A DNA stretch of 64,000 nt from Pyxicephalus adspersus (Eukaryota > Chordata > Amphibia > Anura > Pyxicephalidae): positions 128,842,419-128,906,418 of the forward strand of contig NC_092860.1 in the NCBI RefSeq assembly GCF_032062135.1, in the 5' to 3' direction. Below the pieces are notes generated by a model. That model saw only the letters and a list, made by a program, of their open reading frames with translations, was not told where the DNA came from and made no database searches. Below, piece after piece: positions 1-10,837 of the stretch (position 1 is the stretch's first letter; every line of letters starts with the position of its first letter). The translations under genes were made by a program, and so were the position numbers.

Positions 1-1480
1 GAGGCTCAGTGGTAGAAGTAGAGAAAATAAATTCTTACTACCTTAAACACAGTGTCGTTCAGAAGACAAGCATATCAGGAATTGGAACCGCGGGTGTGGG
101 AAGGTCGTATATTAGAGCCAGTCAGCAGGTAGTTGGTTTTTAATTAAACTTGTTTATGTTTTATTGGAGTGTTCTTTGACCTTATATAAGGAACAGCTAA
201 TATACAGAATGCTTATCATTATAGAAAGTTTTAGACCTGAGGTCTAGCAAAATATGTATATGCAATACGAGTTGGACGGGAAGAAATGACTCCAGCCTTG
301 CTTTATAAATAATGAACAATTCTCTGCTTAAATCCCCCAGGTTATTACCTGCACACATTAAACTATTCAACAAAAGATATATCTGAACCATTATATTAAA
401 TAATTGGTGACATTTGACACTGCTCAAGTAAAGTTTCCACACTAATAAAGTAAGCCTTTCAAAACACAAATCACATTTTTAATTATTTGAAGAAAATTTT
501 GCACTGTCAGTGAAAGAGAAGGGAGGATGAAAAATTAAATCTCTTCTAGATGTAACAGTAATTAATTACATTTTGGAGAAAGGAATCTTTGAATAGGAAT
601 AACTTATGCCAAACAATGAACTGATTTATTAGAAAGAAAGAAAAAGTTGTTTTCATGCAATATTGAAAATGGTAATAATTAATAAGATACATAAATACAT
701 TTTTTGTAGTTTGTAGCGTTACATAGATAACACGGTACAATGCTAATCACAGGGATTTCTATGGTAATTATTAATGATCAAAGCAAAGCCTAGCCATTCA
801 ATATTCCTAAAAAATCCAAAAGGGGCAATATGATGCATTTTTGTAATTATTTATGGAATGCAGTTTTGTAGTTGTTTCTAAGAAATGCTGTCTTGATCAC
901 TCAATAGGTGTAAAGATATGTCCTTCTATAGGATACAATTGCATGACATATATAAACAAACCTTTTCTAGTTAGCTGTAAATTTACCACAACAAGGTACC
1001 ACATGGGGGAAAAAGGTTGATTTTTTGCTATTGTCTTTGCCATGCGCTTGAACAGAATTTTAATTATTGCTATGTATCTGACTACATGGATTTTCCAAGG
1101 ATAAACAGATATTTTACTTTTCTTTTACTAAATACTGTGAATATTTCATAGAGATCTTTTCAGTAAGATGGGACAATAGAAGTAACCACAGTACAGTACA
1201 TATCCACAATCCACATATGACGTTATGTCACTGTATTGGTTTTAGAGGGCCCTGCCATGTAGCTATTCCATGTTAATATACACACAAATGCTCTATGTTT
1301 CATTCTTGTTCATCCTTTATATGACTTTCTATTTCTACCCACCCATTTAATAGAAAAAAAAAATGTAGGATAGGTTTACTATTAGTACAGTGATGAGTAG
1401 GAATTACACTACCAAAGTCAAGTGCACATTCAGCTGTCTGCATAAATATCTATTCCTAAATTTTATCTGAATTTAGATCT
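1..1480. other. AT-rich sequence, no gene recognised
   Basis: I see only short chance ORFs here and no member of the repeat families found elsewhere in the window. Bases 3-18 (GGCTCAGTGGTAGAAG) resemble a tRNA D-arm or SINE A box. No convincing B box follows at the right distance, so I do not call a tRNA or SINE. Confidence 0.5.
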
Positions 1481-1975
1481 AAGCCTAACATTAAGGCCTA
1501 TGGTCTTCTATTTTAACCACTAAAATTAACTCTTAACTTCACCCTAAGACCTAACCTCCAAATCCTCATCCTTTATCTTAACCCCCTACTCTTTACCTTG
1601 GCCTTAAGCTGCATACACACTTGCAATTATAGTCGTTGGAAAGCATCTTTCACGATTCAATGAGTGCACGATGCATGAACATTCAACGTTCATCGTCCAT
1701 GGATCCGCCATCCATCTGTTCGGAGGATGGACGATGGGCACTGTACACATGCAAGATTCTCGTCCGATATCATCCCTGAGCCGAATATTGGGCGGGAACC
1801 ATTGGACGTGTGGACGTTGCTTTACCCTTTACCCCCAATCCTTATCCTTTGAGTACTGCCCTATTGTATGTTTAAATTTTAGGTACCCATATAGGTACAC
1901 AGTAAGATCTACCATAACTGAGCTAATTGGGTTCTAATAGACATTGCTTATCCTACCACTGCCTTAACCAGGTTT
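1481..1975. other. Pyrimidine-rich strand tract split by a MITE
   Basis: On both sides of the MITE at 1607-1821 the plus strand is unusually rich in C, T and A with few G. It contains short irregular blocks such as CCTAAGACCTAACC and CTTTACCCCC. It looks like a degenerate simple repeat, loosely like decayed (TTAACCC)n, that received the MITE. No clean period can be counted, so the telomere-like reading is weak. Confidence 0.35.
1607..1821. mobile_element. Harbinger-like MITE, copy 1
   Basis: This non-coding element has imperfect terminal inverted repeats. The left end reads AGCTGCATACACAC and the reverse complement of the right end reads AGCAACGTCCACAC. It is flanked by TTA on both sides (1604-1606 and 1822-1824). 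The body shares blocks such as ATTCTCGTCCGATATCA and TCATCGTCCATGGATCC with copies at 23271-23576 and 47840-48167. A 3-bp TTA or TAA duplication is typical of PIF/Harbinger elements, and I infer the superfamily from that alone. This copy is about 100 bp shorter than the other two because of an internal deletion. A 67-to-88-residue ORF across it is not a gene. Confidence 0.65.
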
Positions 1976-3553
1976 GTAACAAACTAGAACATAAAACATG
2001 TTATGCCCATTTTAAAGAAATGGTTCCTTTCTGACATGCCTTCCAACCTTGATAATCTATTACACCAAAGCTAAGACTAGATCTGCCTATACAAATTATG
2101 ACAGTGCTTGTCTTTATGCTACATGCATATGCCAAGTCCGAATCCATCTTGGAGTTTGCGATAGAGTCTCAAGGTAGAAAAACATGCCAAGATACAGTGT
2201 TTTTCTCATGATAATGCATATAGTAGTGTTGGGTGTTAACTTCTGGTCCAAAACAATCTAGAATTTACTTACTATTGTACTGTGTCCTCATATAATATAT
2301 TTATACCACCAATGGAGACATAGTGCATTCATTATTTTACATTTTAATAATTAAATAATTTAGTTAAACTGATCTTCTAGGTGAGCAAGTCAGATAGAAA
2401 TCAGGAACCTAGTGCTTTCCATACCTACATATCTTATACAACATCCTCAGAGCCATAGCCTGAGCAATTCCTTTGGATAAGTACTTGGCCACAACCCTCC
2501 CAACTCTGGTGTATCCTCGCTTACACATTAAGCCACCCATCATAGTTATGGATCAACATGAAGATACAGCATTAGTTTAAATTGTTTATTAGTTGTTCTA
2601 ATTATCTCACTTTAATAAAACATGCATGTTGTTATGGAGTTGCTCATTATTGTCCAATTCTATTCATTATCTTATTTTCATGGTATTTTAATTTTCTACA
2701 CTAGACAGCGCAATTCTTATTAGCATGACATATACTCATTCTCCAGTAGATGATAAACATTACGTTTTAGACTGTATCTAAATTGACACAATACATCTTA
2801 TTTTAGTTATAGTATTATATTTCACTCATAAAGATATTGCATGACTATCCATACATGTATTCATTAAAGTGACTACATCACAGATGAATCCTGCATTATT
2901 TACAGCATGATGGCACCCTGCAAAATGAAGCTGAAATTCATGTAGATTATAAAAGGAGATTTAACAACTTCTAGCTTCTCCGCAATGTATAATTGATAGA
3001 GGCTGTAAATGCTCTTGTCGTGCACCAGAGTTGAAGCATTTGTTAGAATGTGCACAAAGTCACATCTATTTGGCATTCTTGTTAAAGCTGTAGATGAAGC
3101 CATTTGTTATCCACCTATTTGCCCTGAGCAGGTATGACTTGTGACACTGATCTCTAGGAGGGGTCTATCGGGACACTGATGTATGCGTGATTTAATTTGT
3201 TAAGCCGTAAGTAACCCTCTATTGATTGACAGTGACTACTTAAATGATTTAATACTTCACAAACACAATTAAATCATATTATTTATTGAAATCGATTGCC
3301 GAGTGCATAATGTCAGGTAAAACATCATAAATCTATCAAATGTCTGGGAGATAAATGCATGGAATACCTTAAAGAGTATTTAAATCCAAACCAAGATTGT
3401 TATATGGAGCAGTTAGTCAGTCCTTGGATGAGGTAGCTGCATTAATTTTATTTTTTAATTTCACATGGTCATCACATTTTCTCCCTTAATGTCTACATTT
3501 TTCCTATACTTTATAGGCGGGCAGACATGGCTGTCACTAAGCTAATGTACAAA
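1976..3553. other. AT-rich sequence, no gene recognised
   Basis: Only short ORFs occur here and no repeat family shared with the rest of the window was seen. Nothing else can be supported. Confidence 0.45.
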
Positions 3554-3884
3554 TACAAGCTGACATTCAAAAATCTGGCAACCTCCAGACCTGAGGGAAG
3601 TGTCGGATTTTTGAAAATTCTGGATTTTTTTTTTATACTTACCTCCACACACAGGCCAGTCTTCCTCTCGCAGCACCGCGTACATCTGGCACAGTTCCAG
3701 GGAGCAGGCAGCAGGCCATCGTGTATTTAGTTTATCAAGCAATTGTTTCTGCAGAACAGCGCCAAAACATTAGTGGCAAAACAGTGTACTGCAGTCCCTG
3801 TATTGTAAATGCGATCCGAAATTAATGCCGGGAAACTGAAGGATCCGGATTATCGACGTCCGGGTTTTCGAATTGCAACCTGTA
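3554..3884. mobile_element. pogo/Tigger-like MITE with TA target duplication
   Basis: The element runs from 3556 to 3882 (327 bp) between two TA dinucleotides. The left end begins CAAGCTGACATTCAAAAATC and the reverse complement of the right end begins CAGGTTGCAATTCGAAAACC. These agree at most of the first 23 positions. The inner right side holds GGATCCGGATTATCGACG, with several CpGs in an AT-rich setting. A TA duplication and ends starting CAG fit the Tc1/mariner superfamily, and the GATAATCCGGAT block resembles pogo/Tigger termini. There is no transposase, so it is non-autonomous. The small ORFs in it (3527-3730 on plus and 3542-3742 on minus) are spurious. Confidence 0.6.
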
Positions 3885-4029
3885 TCATCAATTCATGCTT
3901 GATTTAAGATCAATTAAAAAAAGAAGATCCTAAAATATTTTTGAAACACAAGAAAAATTTAAAAATGTCAGGCTGGACTTCAAATATCAACCCTGGCATG
4001 ACCAGACAGTTACTGATGACTTAAATACT

Positions 4030-4400
4030 TAAAGTGGAACAGTAAAAAAAAAAAAACACTTACCTTATAGTTAGAAAACCATTGATCCCCCCCGAGTCTA
4101 TTCAGTTCTTCGTTCTGGTGTGGAATAGGCACCGGACCCAGCCATCTTCTTCAAGGTTCATCTACATTACCCAATCTCACACTGCGCAGGAGCGATTTTG
4201 GGTGACGTGACCCCCAGAAAAATCTAAAAAATAGTGCTAAACACAGTGCGTACATGCATGCGAGATGTGACGAACTGTATGTATCCCAGGAGGCTGCGAA
4301 AGGTGGAAGGGGAGGGGTTTCCCTTTCAAATTAAAAAAGAATAGTATTTATTATATGAAAGGGTTAGCCACCCTTCTATATAATGTAAAAATGTGGTAAA
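4030..4400. repeat. Dispersed repeat family B, copy 1
   Basis: This segment starts with an A-rich run and carries CATCTTCTTC, then CCCAATCTCACACTGCGCAG, a CpG-containing GTGACGTGACC block and a TATCCCAGGAGGCT block. The same series occurs in the same order and orientation at 29575-29965, so the two are copies of one family. The centre is partly palindromic: ACCCAATCTC is mirrored by a diverged GGGTGACG arm. Ends and target duplication could not be fixed. I cannot assign a class; a non-autonomous DNA transposon is most likely. Confidence 0.5.
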
Positions 4401-7078
4401 AGGTCTGGATTAAAGGAGCAGAAAAAATTTGCTGAATATGTTTGTTATTTATAAAGTACAGTAGCTCATACATTGAAATGATCACTAAAAAAGAGATGGT
4501 TAACACGAACTACCATAGAAAATAAGCAAAACTGAATGTAAACATACCTCAAAAAACACAGTTAATTATTCATATCTTAAGCCGCTGAAAATAATAACAT
4601 AAATCCGGTTAAGCATTAGTCTTATTCATGGACATTTTTGAAGGACAAAACTAATCCTAAATATGTCCGATGTTTTAATTGATAAAAACAGCTAATGTAT
4701 TTTTTTTTTAACTGCAATCAGAAAAACCAAGTTGGATCTCTGCGGGATCAGAGGCATAAATTTGTGGCAACATGTTGCGTAAGTCACAATAATTTTGCTT
4801 TTAATTATGTGTAGTGATGACGCAAAGCAAATGTCTTCTCTAATCTGCATGAAATTTTTCCTGCCTGATTCCATTATAAAAACACTGATCATTCACAGTT
4901 CTGTTATTTATCTGTGGATATTCGTGCAAAAATGCTTTCAAATATCTTGGATATGTTGAAGAAAATGTCTAAACATCGATTAGTTTGCCCTTGAAGCTTC
5001 ATCTACAGTCTGTCTTTCTTCAGCTCTGGGAAATAAGTAGGGCATATGTTATTGAAGAGAAAATGACTTACAAGTCATAGAAATGTATAAAAGATGCCTA
5101 AAAGTAAAGGAAATGTGTATTAAGAAAAGAATGCTCATTTTATTCATCCTTGAGTTGCCATGCAACGTGGGCCTGTGAAGGCAAAACTGTGGCTGAAGTG
5201 GCTAAACTATAATAAAAGAATTCTGGTTAAGACATCAGAACATACAAAGAATCGTTTTAGACTGAGATTAAAAATGATGAACTGACTGTAAAGGTATCTG
5301 AAAGGTTAAATGAGGTTTCTAGCGCTTCAAAAATATTTTAAGATCTTCTTTATTTAATTGCGCTCAAATCAAATCTGTAACATGCAGACCTGAATTGGCA
5401 ATCCGGAAGCTTTGGCATTAACTAGAAGTCATGATGTCTTTATGGGCTGGTATGGGTTGCTTAGCCTAATGTTGGCTCAGGCAAGTGCAACCACTTTAAA
5501 AAAACTAAATATAATGATCTAATTAATCAAGGCAACCTATGAAAAACTATTTCTGGTTGCTTTAGAAATGTAATTGAGTGTTGACATTGAATGCAAACTA
5601 TGGTCACCATTAGAGTTAATTTGTATTATTTTTTTCTTTAAAGTCATTCCTCCATCATCTCACCAATAACACTTTCCTATTGCTGTCTGTGTAGCACATG
5701 TCAAAAGCATTATTGTCCAATGTTAAAATATTTTTCTGATAAAAAGGCAATAAAGTGAACCTGTACTTTGTTCATCCAGAGCAAAGCAATAGATTCACTG
5801 TTACTTAGCCTACTCAGGCATAATACACTTGGGGTCTACTTATAAAGAAGTAACTGACATTCATTGGAACATTTTCTGAAGCACAATCAATAACTACTAT
5901 TGAAAACACATGGAAGATTCTCTGGTTTTGGTGAATATCAGATTTTCTGCTTTATAGGTAGACCTATTACTTTATAATTGCTTCCCTGTTGCTCAGTTTT
6001 GCCAGTTGGTGAAAAGTCCTATGCAAGTCTCCAGAATTCTAGGCAACACCGGGTTTTGGACTCCCAAAGTAACAGCTCTGATTGGTGTTAGAGTCACATT
6101 TCCCCCTACATTCAAGTTTGGGGTTTTTCTATTGTCTCTAAGTCCTGAATGGTGCAACAGGAGAACAAGAGAAAGGTAACTATATACTGGAAATGGCTGA
6201 AGCTCAAAAGAAAGTATATTACATTGCCAAAGTTTAGGTTTACTTTAAGGTCTTCAAACCACAAGCAGATTTGCTTGGGTGATAAAGATTTGTACAGAAA
6301 ATTCTTAATGATTACATTTCTTGGAGTCATCACTAGGCACTTCTAGTACAGCTATATTTTGTGAATATTTAAGATCGTCACTTTGGCTTTTTTTACTAGG
6401 AGCTGAAGCTAAATTACTTGTCAACAATTCAGGTAGTGATTACTAGTGTGGTGTCCCGAACATTAACCATACTGACAGATGAGACATTTACTGATGACAA
6501 TGGTTGTGTAGCAGATTGCCGGGCAACATCGGTTTAATCCCTTCAATATCTCGATAGTCTCTGGCTATAGATTCCAAAGCATCACCAGCCTGACCTGATA
6601 AAAGCAGATAGATGGATAATAAATTACATAATAAGCAGCCTCAACAAGAATGCCACAGACGTCATCACCTTTGAAAAGATCATCAGGACTATTATATATC
6701 AAAAGAGAAAAAGAATACAATATTCTATGCAATGTAAAAGAGCCACACTTGTGTGCACATGAAAGTTTCCTTACCTGAAGGCTTGAGATAGCTGATTTTT
6801 TAGAATTATTAGAATAATTGGCCAGTGGAAACTGCCATTGTGACAAGAGCAAAAACTAGAATTTTTTGGGGTAAAACTGAACATAAACTCAGCCTTGGGC
6901 TGAAAATTCATATCTCTTTACCATGTCACCTTAGTTTTATATGGTTAATCTGTTACTGTTGTACATGTGCATTCCTTTATACAATTAGGACTACTGTATA
7001 GATATCTAGAACAGTTACAGTAAAAACTATTTAGCAAAACTTTAACATTTGTGAAAATTAGACAGTTGTATATACCTG
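4401..7078. other. AT-rich sequence, no gene recognised
   Basis: There are no ORFs with family resemblance and no recognisable repeats. Two overlapping ORFs of about 65-95 codons (6112-6346 and 6565-6852) have no coding signature that I can see. Confidence 0.45.
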
Positions 7079-7372
7079 TTGGCTCAGTGGTTCCAGGTTC
7101 GAATCTTGGCCAGGACACTATATGCAGAAAGTTTGTAGGTTCTCCCCGTGTTTATGTGGGATTCCTGTGGGTACTTCAGTTTTCTCCCACACCCAGAAAA
7201 CATGCAGTAAGGTAATTGTTTTTCCTTAACAAATTGTCATTAAACTGTATTAATGACATTTGACTATGGTAGTGACATTAGATTGTGAGCCCCTCTGAGG
7301 GACAGCTAGTGACATGACCGAAGACTTTGTCAAGTGCTGCCTACTATAAATAAAAGTTAGTAATAATACTTT
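7079..7372 (+). mobile_element. tRNA-derived SINE with internal head deletion
   Basis: The head reads GGCTCAGTGGTT (A box) followed at once by CCAGGTTCGAATCTTGGCC (B box). The copy at 58503 has about 35 more bases between these boxes, so this copy has lost the spacer. The body continues with GTAGGTTCTCCCCGTGTTTA, the CTCCCACACCCAGAAAACATG block and ATTAGATTGTGAGCCCC. It ends in an L2-style tail near TACTATAAATAAAAG. The family is a Pol III SINE by structure, and the loss of normal box spacing suggests this copy is inactive. Confidence 0.75.
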
Positions 7373-8729
7373 AATATACTTTGTAAAATCAGAAAACAAA
7401 ACTAGATAAACATGAATAGCCCATTACAATAAAACTCTGTTGATCTCTCCAGAAATCTTGTGTTGTAATCACTTAATGTTCTTTATAGTATCTTTTTTCA
7501 GGTATTATCTGAAGAATACCTGCCTCTATGTTATGGAGATGAGGAGAAGGGTCAAGGTATCTGCTCTACTACATTGCTCCTTTAAAAATACAGTATGATG
7601 GCTGCAAACTCCTTGAGCAGGAAGTGTGATTATCAGATGAAAAAGATAGAAAATCCTGAAAAAGAAAACTAATGTGGCCACCACATCTAGGTCTGTTTCT
7701 ATATACTACAGATTTTATATGTGGATACCAAAAATGACCAGGAATCTATTTCCTATGATGGCATCCATGTACAACTTTTACAGCAGAATTAAATAGTTTT
7801 GCTGATATTTAAATACAAACCCTGAGTGCCATATTTCTTTGAAAAAAAATAACACAGAGGTGAATGTATTACACTTTTTGATCACATAATCCAGCACGAT
7901 AACAAATTCTTGAGCCCCGTAGACTAAGCACAAAGGTGATGAGGGGGGACATTTACTATCATGCCATAGAACATTATTATTATATTCTTTTATAGACACA
8001 GTTAAAATAGACAAAAGATCAGTTTTCAACTACCGAGTCAGTTTAATGCTAAAATTGTCTCTGTTTGATGCTTTAGAATGTTATGCATTTAATGTGCTCA
8101 CCCTTTCCACTTGTTAAAAGATGGGGTAATTGGTAGATCTACAAACTATACAGTGCCCCTGGGAGTACAAAATTATGATGGCTTTTTAAAACCATTTAAT
8201 GGACCAACAAATTAATTCTTTGTGGATTTCAAAAAAAGCTTTGATAAACTCACAGATCTCTTGATCGTATTTACAGAGCTCAGAGTTTTCAAAACCTTGG
8301 AGAGCTTCTGTTCATGTATAAACATGACCTGAGTGCTTCTGCACAATCATTTGTCTATAATTTTATCTACAATGAATTCTCTTAATGGACAATGAAATGA
8401 ATAGCTATTATCAGGCAATGAAGTCATTCACACTGTAGCTGGAGCCCGAGCTAATGACACATAATGGAAGCATCGTGTTTATCGATAAAGGGCTACGTTT
8501 ACAAAAATTAGTGTTAAAGAAAATGAGAAAGTTGTCTGAAGCAACCAATCACATAATTAAATATATTTAATGTCCAGAAAATGAAAAATTAAAGCTTTTA
8601 AACAGTTGTTATGGACAACACCAGTGTATTACTGAATATTTGTCTCATACCTATTCTCCAGGAAATTCAATAAATTCTCAAGTCAAAGTCTCCAAGTTCA
8701 ATACTGTAGAGATAATTTAGTGCAGTCAT
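7373..8729. other. Unique sequence; candidate non-coding element near 8.4-8.6 kb
   Basis: No gene or repeat was recognised. Bases 8395-8600 look less degenerate than their surroundings and hold homeodomain-like TAAT cores (AGCTAATGACACATAATGG) and an ATCGATAAAG block. They could be conserved regulatory DNA, but conservation cannot be seen from one sequence. Confidence 0.3.
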
Positions 8730-8990
8730 GCTAAGGCTATATACACATGTTAGATTGATGTCACCATATGATTGTTTCCAGTGACAGTAGAATGAACGAT
8801 CGCTGTACACACACACTATTCTGTTCTATGGAGAGGACGAGTGAGGGGCGCCATGCTGTGCTCTCCTCCATAAGAATGGACAGTGGTTGATTTAGATGGG
8901 TCCTTGATCAATCTGCCATGGTTGACTAATGAACAGCATTGGGAGAGCATTTGTTTTGGGTGAATATTATCTGATGTTTGTTACCAGCAG
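8730..8990. mobile_element. Degenerate Harbinger-like MITE relative
   Basis: The left end reads TAAGGCTATATACACATG. The interior contains CGATCGCTGTACACACAC, CTATTCTGTTCTATGGAGAG and CTGTGCTCTCCTCC. All of these match the order of blocks in the copy at 47840-48167 (CATTCTGCTCTATGCAGAGG, TGTGCGCTCTCCC). The right terminal repeat is not recognisable, so the copy is truncated or heavily mutated and its right boundary is approximate. Confidence 0.45.
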
Positions 8991-10615
8991 ACATTCCAGG
9001 CATCTTCGATGGTTTACTAACCAGTCACCCCATATTCTCTGTATTCCTTTCTCAGCCAATGAACCTAAAGCTTTTAGGTCTACATTTGCCAATGGCTAGT
9101 TGTACAGTGTAACGGTTCACAGATGTGGCCAAATTTGTGTGAGAACTACATAGTGCAAGGAATACATTGTAACCATTCTCAAATATTGTTTAGAAAATGT
9201 GACCAATGGCCTTTTTTATGTAGAGTCTTTTAAATTGTTTTTAGCATCTCTGGTACATTAGAAGTAAGAATGTTTTGTACAAATCAAGCATAGTAATAAT
9301 TGGTTTGAAAAAGACTCTCCCAGTAAATCTTAGGACAAATAAAAATGTAGCTAAAACTAAAAGTAACAAACTAAAGTTCCCTTTTGAAAGCTGCATTCAG
9401 GCAGGACTTTAGTTCAGAAAGAGGATCGGTGATGTCGGTGATCAAGCTGTGCATGCTTTTGATGTTTTGGGTGAGTGATGGGATTAATGAACTCCCATGT
9501 AGATGGACAAAAAAGTCCTAAATTTATTTTGAAATCCAACTATTGTAAGTGCCAGTAGACAAGGGGTGAGAGAGGTATCCTTAGAAGCCAAAAAGCATTG
9601 CTATAATGTTAATAGTAAAAATGAGTTGACTGAATAGAATGATGGCCTGCTTTGGCTATTTTTGCTCCTTCACTGCCCAATACAGGCTGGGGGCAGAGAG
9701 GTGACCAGTCTGTATTGCTAAACCACCATAGAGAAAAGTTGGGTCACCAACCTGGCTCTCCTATCTGGCAGGGCTGTGTAAATATCCAAAGCGCATACAC
9801 TGAAATTTCCTTGTATAGATATATACATCAGCTATACATTTATCTGTGTGCCTGAAGTTCAATTGAAAAACATCTCTGCAGGATATTTTTGCAGAACGCG
9901 AAATCCAACAATAGTAAGTTCAGACTGTAAGTGACCCAGTGCTTATCTAAAATTTACTGTGCCGTGTTTCCTAATATTGTTTGTAATGATCACAAATTAC
10001 TGAGCTGCTCTGTACCATCACCCCAACCCAATGGGCCAGAACTTTAGTTTTCCACTTACAATTTGTTTTTTAAATAACAGGTAGGTAGGCGGGAGTACAT
10101 ATAACCTTTAAAATTCCATTAACAACAATAAAAATACATAAATAAAGATAGTTAAAGCTCCACTAATGAAACACGCAATGCTGGACATTAAGAGAAAAAA
10201 AACAAGCTGTTGCCATAACAACAAATAATGGTTTGATTTATATCTAGATAAATGAAATAAACAGCCCTGTTCCATAAATGATTCCTAGTCTTGAAGTGTA
10301 TGTATAACCTAACAGTAAACCTCTCCTCTTTCATCAGTTATGTTTTCTTCAATATATAATATTGAGAGCCCTGTCTTATTTTTGTTTCTTAAAAAAACTC
10401 ATATTGATCCTAAAGTTCAAAGTTGTTGTGTGCCTGTGCACTCTTCCTATGTCACTCAAATTAGATTAATCAGCCCTTCAAGTTCTTTCCCAAGACTTCA
10501 GAACACCTTCCTCCTATGGAGAGGGAGAGGTATTCTGTAGTTAGACATTTCGGCAGTGCTGACACTGTTCCTTGGTACTTTAGTTTACCAAGGGATTTGG
10601 TGTTTCGCTTATCAG
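8991..10615. other. Unique AT-rich sequence, no gene recognised
   Basis: No coding signature was found. Bases 9640-9780 are locally richer in G and C and may be part of an unclassified repeat. Bases 10105-10290 are A-rich with several TAAT or ATTA cores and look like possible regulatory DNA. Confidence 0.35.
10209..10222 (+). promoter_or_regulatory. X-box-like motif (possible RFX site)
   Basis: GTTGCCATAACAAC is close to the two-half-site X box bound by RFX proteins (GTTGCC, short spacer, then the inverted half site). One half site is exact and the other is diverged. A single motif in a long window can arise by chance, and no promoter is visible nearby. Confidence 0.22.
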
Positions 10616-10837
10616 AATTAGATTTATTAAAGCTCTACAAGACTGGAGAAGATAGACCATCTTGGGAGAACCTGGGTGATACAGCAAACTTGTAATGGAT
10701 TTAGTAGAAATCATTTGCTATTAGCTGGCAAACATTTCTAGTCCTGGATCATATCCATTCCAGCTTTGTTGACTCACCCAGGATCTCCCATAATAGTCTA
10801 TCTTCTGCAGTCTTGGAGGGTTTTAATAAAGCAGGCT
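10616..10837. mobile_element. Palindromic MITE, copy 1
   Basis: The left arm holds GATTTATTAAAGCTCTACAA and AGACTGGAGAAGATAGACCA. The right arm holds TAGTCTATCTTCTGCAGTCT and TTGGAGGGTTTTAATAAAGC, its inverted counterpart. The arms are separated by a short centre around ATTTGCTATTAGCTGGCAAA. Copies at 13.5, 18.8, 35.5 and 56.0 kb share this plan. The element is non-coding and its superfamily cannot be assigned here. Confidence 0.7.

Noticed and set aside
3..18. tRNA-like A box GGCTCAGTGGTAGAAG at the window start
   Set aside because: No B box at the required distance and no cloverleaf arms; part of the element may lie outside the window.
1481..1975. Interstitial telomeric repeat
   Set aside because: Only loose CCTAA-like words occur, with no regular six-base period.
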